NCBI RefSeq assembly: GCF_004357985.1
Contig: NZ_SMTF01000003.1
Coordinates: 248,001-312,000, forward strand
Direction of reading: 5' to 3'
Source: Luteimonas aestuarii
Lineage (GTDB): Bacteria; Pseudomonadota; Gammaproteobacteria; Xanthomonadales; Xanthomonadaceae
DNA: 64,000 nt
The notes beneath the pieces are model-generated. The model saw only the letters and a list, made by a program, of their open reading frames with translations, had not been told where the DNA came from and ran no database searches. The stretch's first letter is position 1; each line of letters opens with the position of its first letter. The position numbers and the translations under genes were made by a program. Below are positions 63,599 through 64,000 of this stretch, one piece after another.

Positions 63599-64000
63599 AT
63601 GGAGACCGACAGAGCGAAGCTTCGCCTGGTCCGATCCGGAGCCCACGGGATTCCGGCCGACGTCGTCTCCCCGCCAGAAAAGATCCCGCAGGCGCTGCCC
63701 GCCCGACTCGATGCCGTGCGCCTGCTGTCGCTGGATGCGCATGGCCGCGCCCTGAACTGGATCAGCTGGCAGGATGCCGCCTGCCTGTACGCGCGCGGCG
63801 CTGTGGCATGGACCTTGGGCGACCCTTGCCTCAACGTGCATGGCGGCACCAACCGCATCACCGGCCTGCAGAGCACGCTTGAGCTGCATCCGATCATCGC
63901 CGCGCGCGGCCATGTGCGCCCCGGCGCGCTCGACCCCACGCCGGCGCTGACCAACGCCGCACTGTTCGCGCGCGACCAGCACCTGTGCCTGTACTGCGGG
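63599..64000 (+). CDS. HNH endonuclease family protein (partial, 3' end beyond window)
   Basis: 134 residues are visible from METDRAKLRLVR to the window edge. LLSLDAHGRALNWISWQDAACLYARGAV, then AALFARDQHLCLYCG, is the N-terminal part of a common Xanthomonad/Pseudomonad HNH protein; the zinc-binding C-x2-C pair starts at the edge and the HNH core should follow. Role unknown; such chromosomal copies are usually not linked to mobile DNA. Confidence 0.85.
   Translation, partial: METDRAKLRLVRSGAHGIPADVVSPPEKIPQALPARLDAVRLLSLDAHGRALNWISWQDAACLYARGAVAWTLGDPCLNVHGGTNRITGLQSTLELHPIIAARGHVRPGALDPTPALTNAALFARDQHLCLYCG

Overview
The window is a high-GC gammaproteobacterial chromosome segment. Gene order and protein character point to the Xanthomonadaceae (Lysobacter, Luteimonas, Pseudoxanthomonas or Stenotrophomonas relatives). 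The evidence is the clustered block ferredoxin-coaD-rsmD-ftsY-mutY-yggX, a DUF6491-type lipoprotein, and GTAG/REP-like hairpins between genes. No species can be named from sequence alone.

Core flanks. Positions 1-10133 carry upp, an XRE regulator with a repeat-rich operator, and a leftward run rsmD > coaD > lipoprotein > ferredoxin > ggt > metallo-beta-lactamase-fold hydrolase > MAPEG protein with several 4-nt overlaps. Then come rightward ftsY, mutY and yggX. Positions 60316-64000 carry tRNA-Phe(GAA), a small alanine-rich protein, a LEA-type lipoprotein, an acyl-CoA dehydrogenase and the start of an HNH endonuclease gene. Between these flanks lie about 50 kb of accessory DNA.

Tandem integration at tRNA-Phe. 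The intact tRNA-Phe is at 60316-60391 (minus strand). Copies of its 3' part lie at 10145-10205 and 21764-21819, each followed by a different tyrosine integrase gene. This defines two elements integrated in tandem at the same site. Element 1 (about 11.6 kb, 10.2-21.8 kb) looks like a phage satellite: integrase, two excisionase-like HTH proteins, a replication-initiator-like gene with iterons inside it, a KilA-N antirepressor, small early genes, then a lambda gpE-type major capsid protein and a 1168-residue tape measure protein. It has no terminase, portal, head-tail connector, tail tube, baseplate or lysis gene.

Element 2 (about 38.5 kb, 21.8-60.3 kb) is an integrative and mobilizable defence island. 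It carries an integrase at the left end and a MobQ-type relaxase with a TraD-like gene and an oriT-like site at the right end. The cargo includes a leftward five-gene operon (unknown protein, QueC-like, HTH-ImmA/IrrE, PIN, TIR) that matches no described system I can name; a ShosTA-type pair (HAD-phosphoribosyltransferase plus DprA-like); a third integrase; a YafY/NmrA pair; a lexA2-imuA-imuB-dnaE2 mutagenesis cassette with a triplicated-domain protein downstream; a two-gene CBASS (CD-NTase plus Cap15-like effector); a PaeR7I/XhoI-type restriction-modification system; an endonuclease I lipoprotein; RadC; and a Panacea-like/PemK-like toxin-antitoxin candidate. A 19-bp palindrome at 54097 and 59796, with a half match near the relaxase start, suggests that one XRE regulator (53695-54039) controls several loci in the mobilization end of this element.
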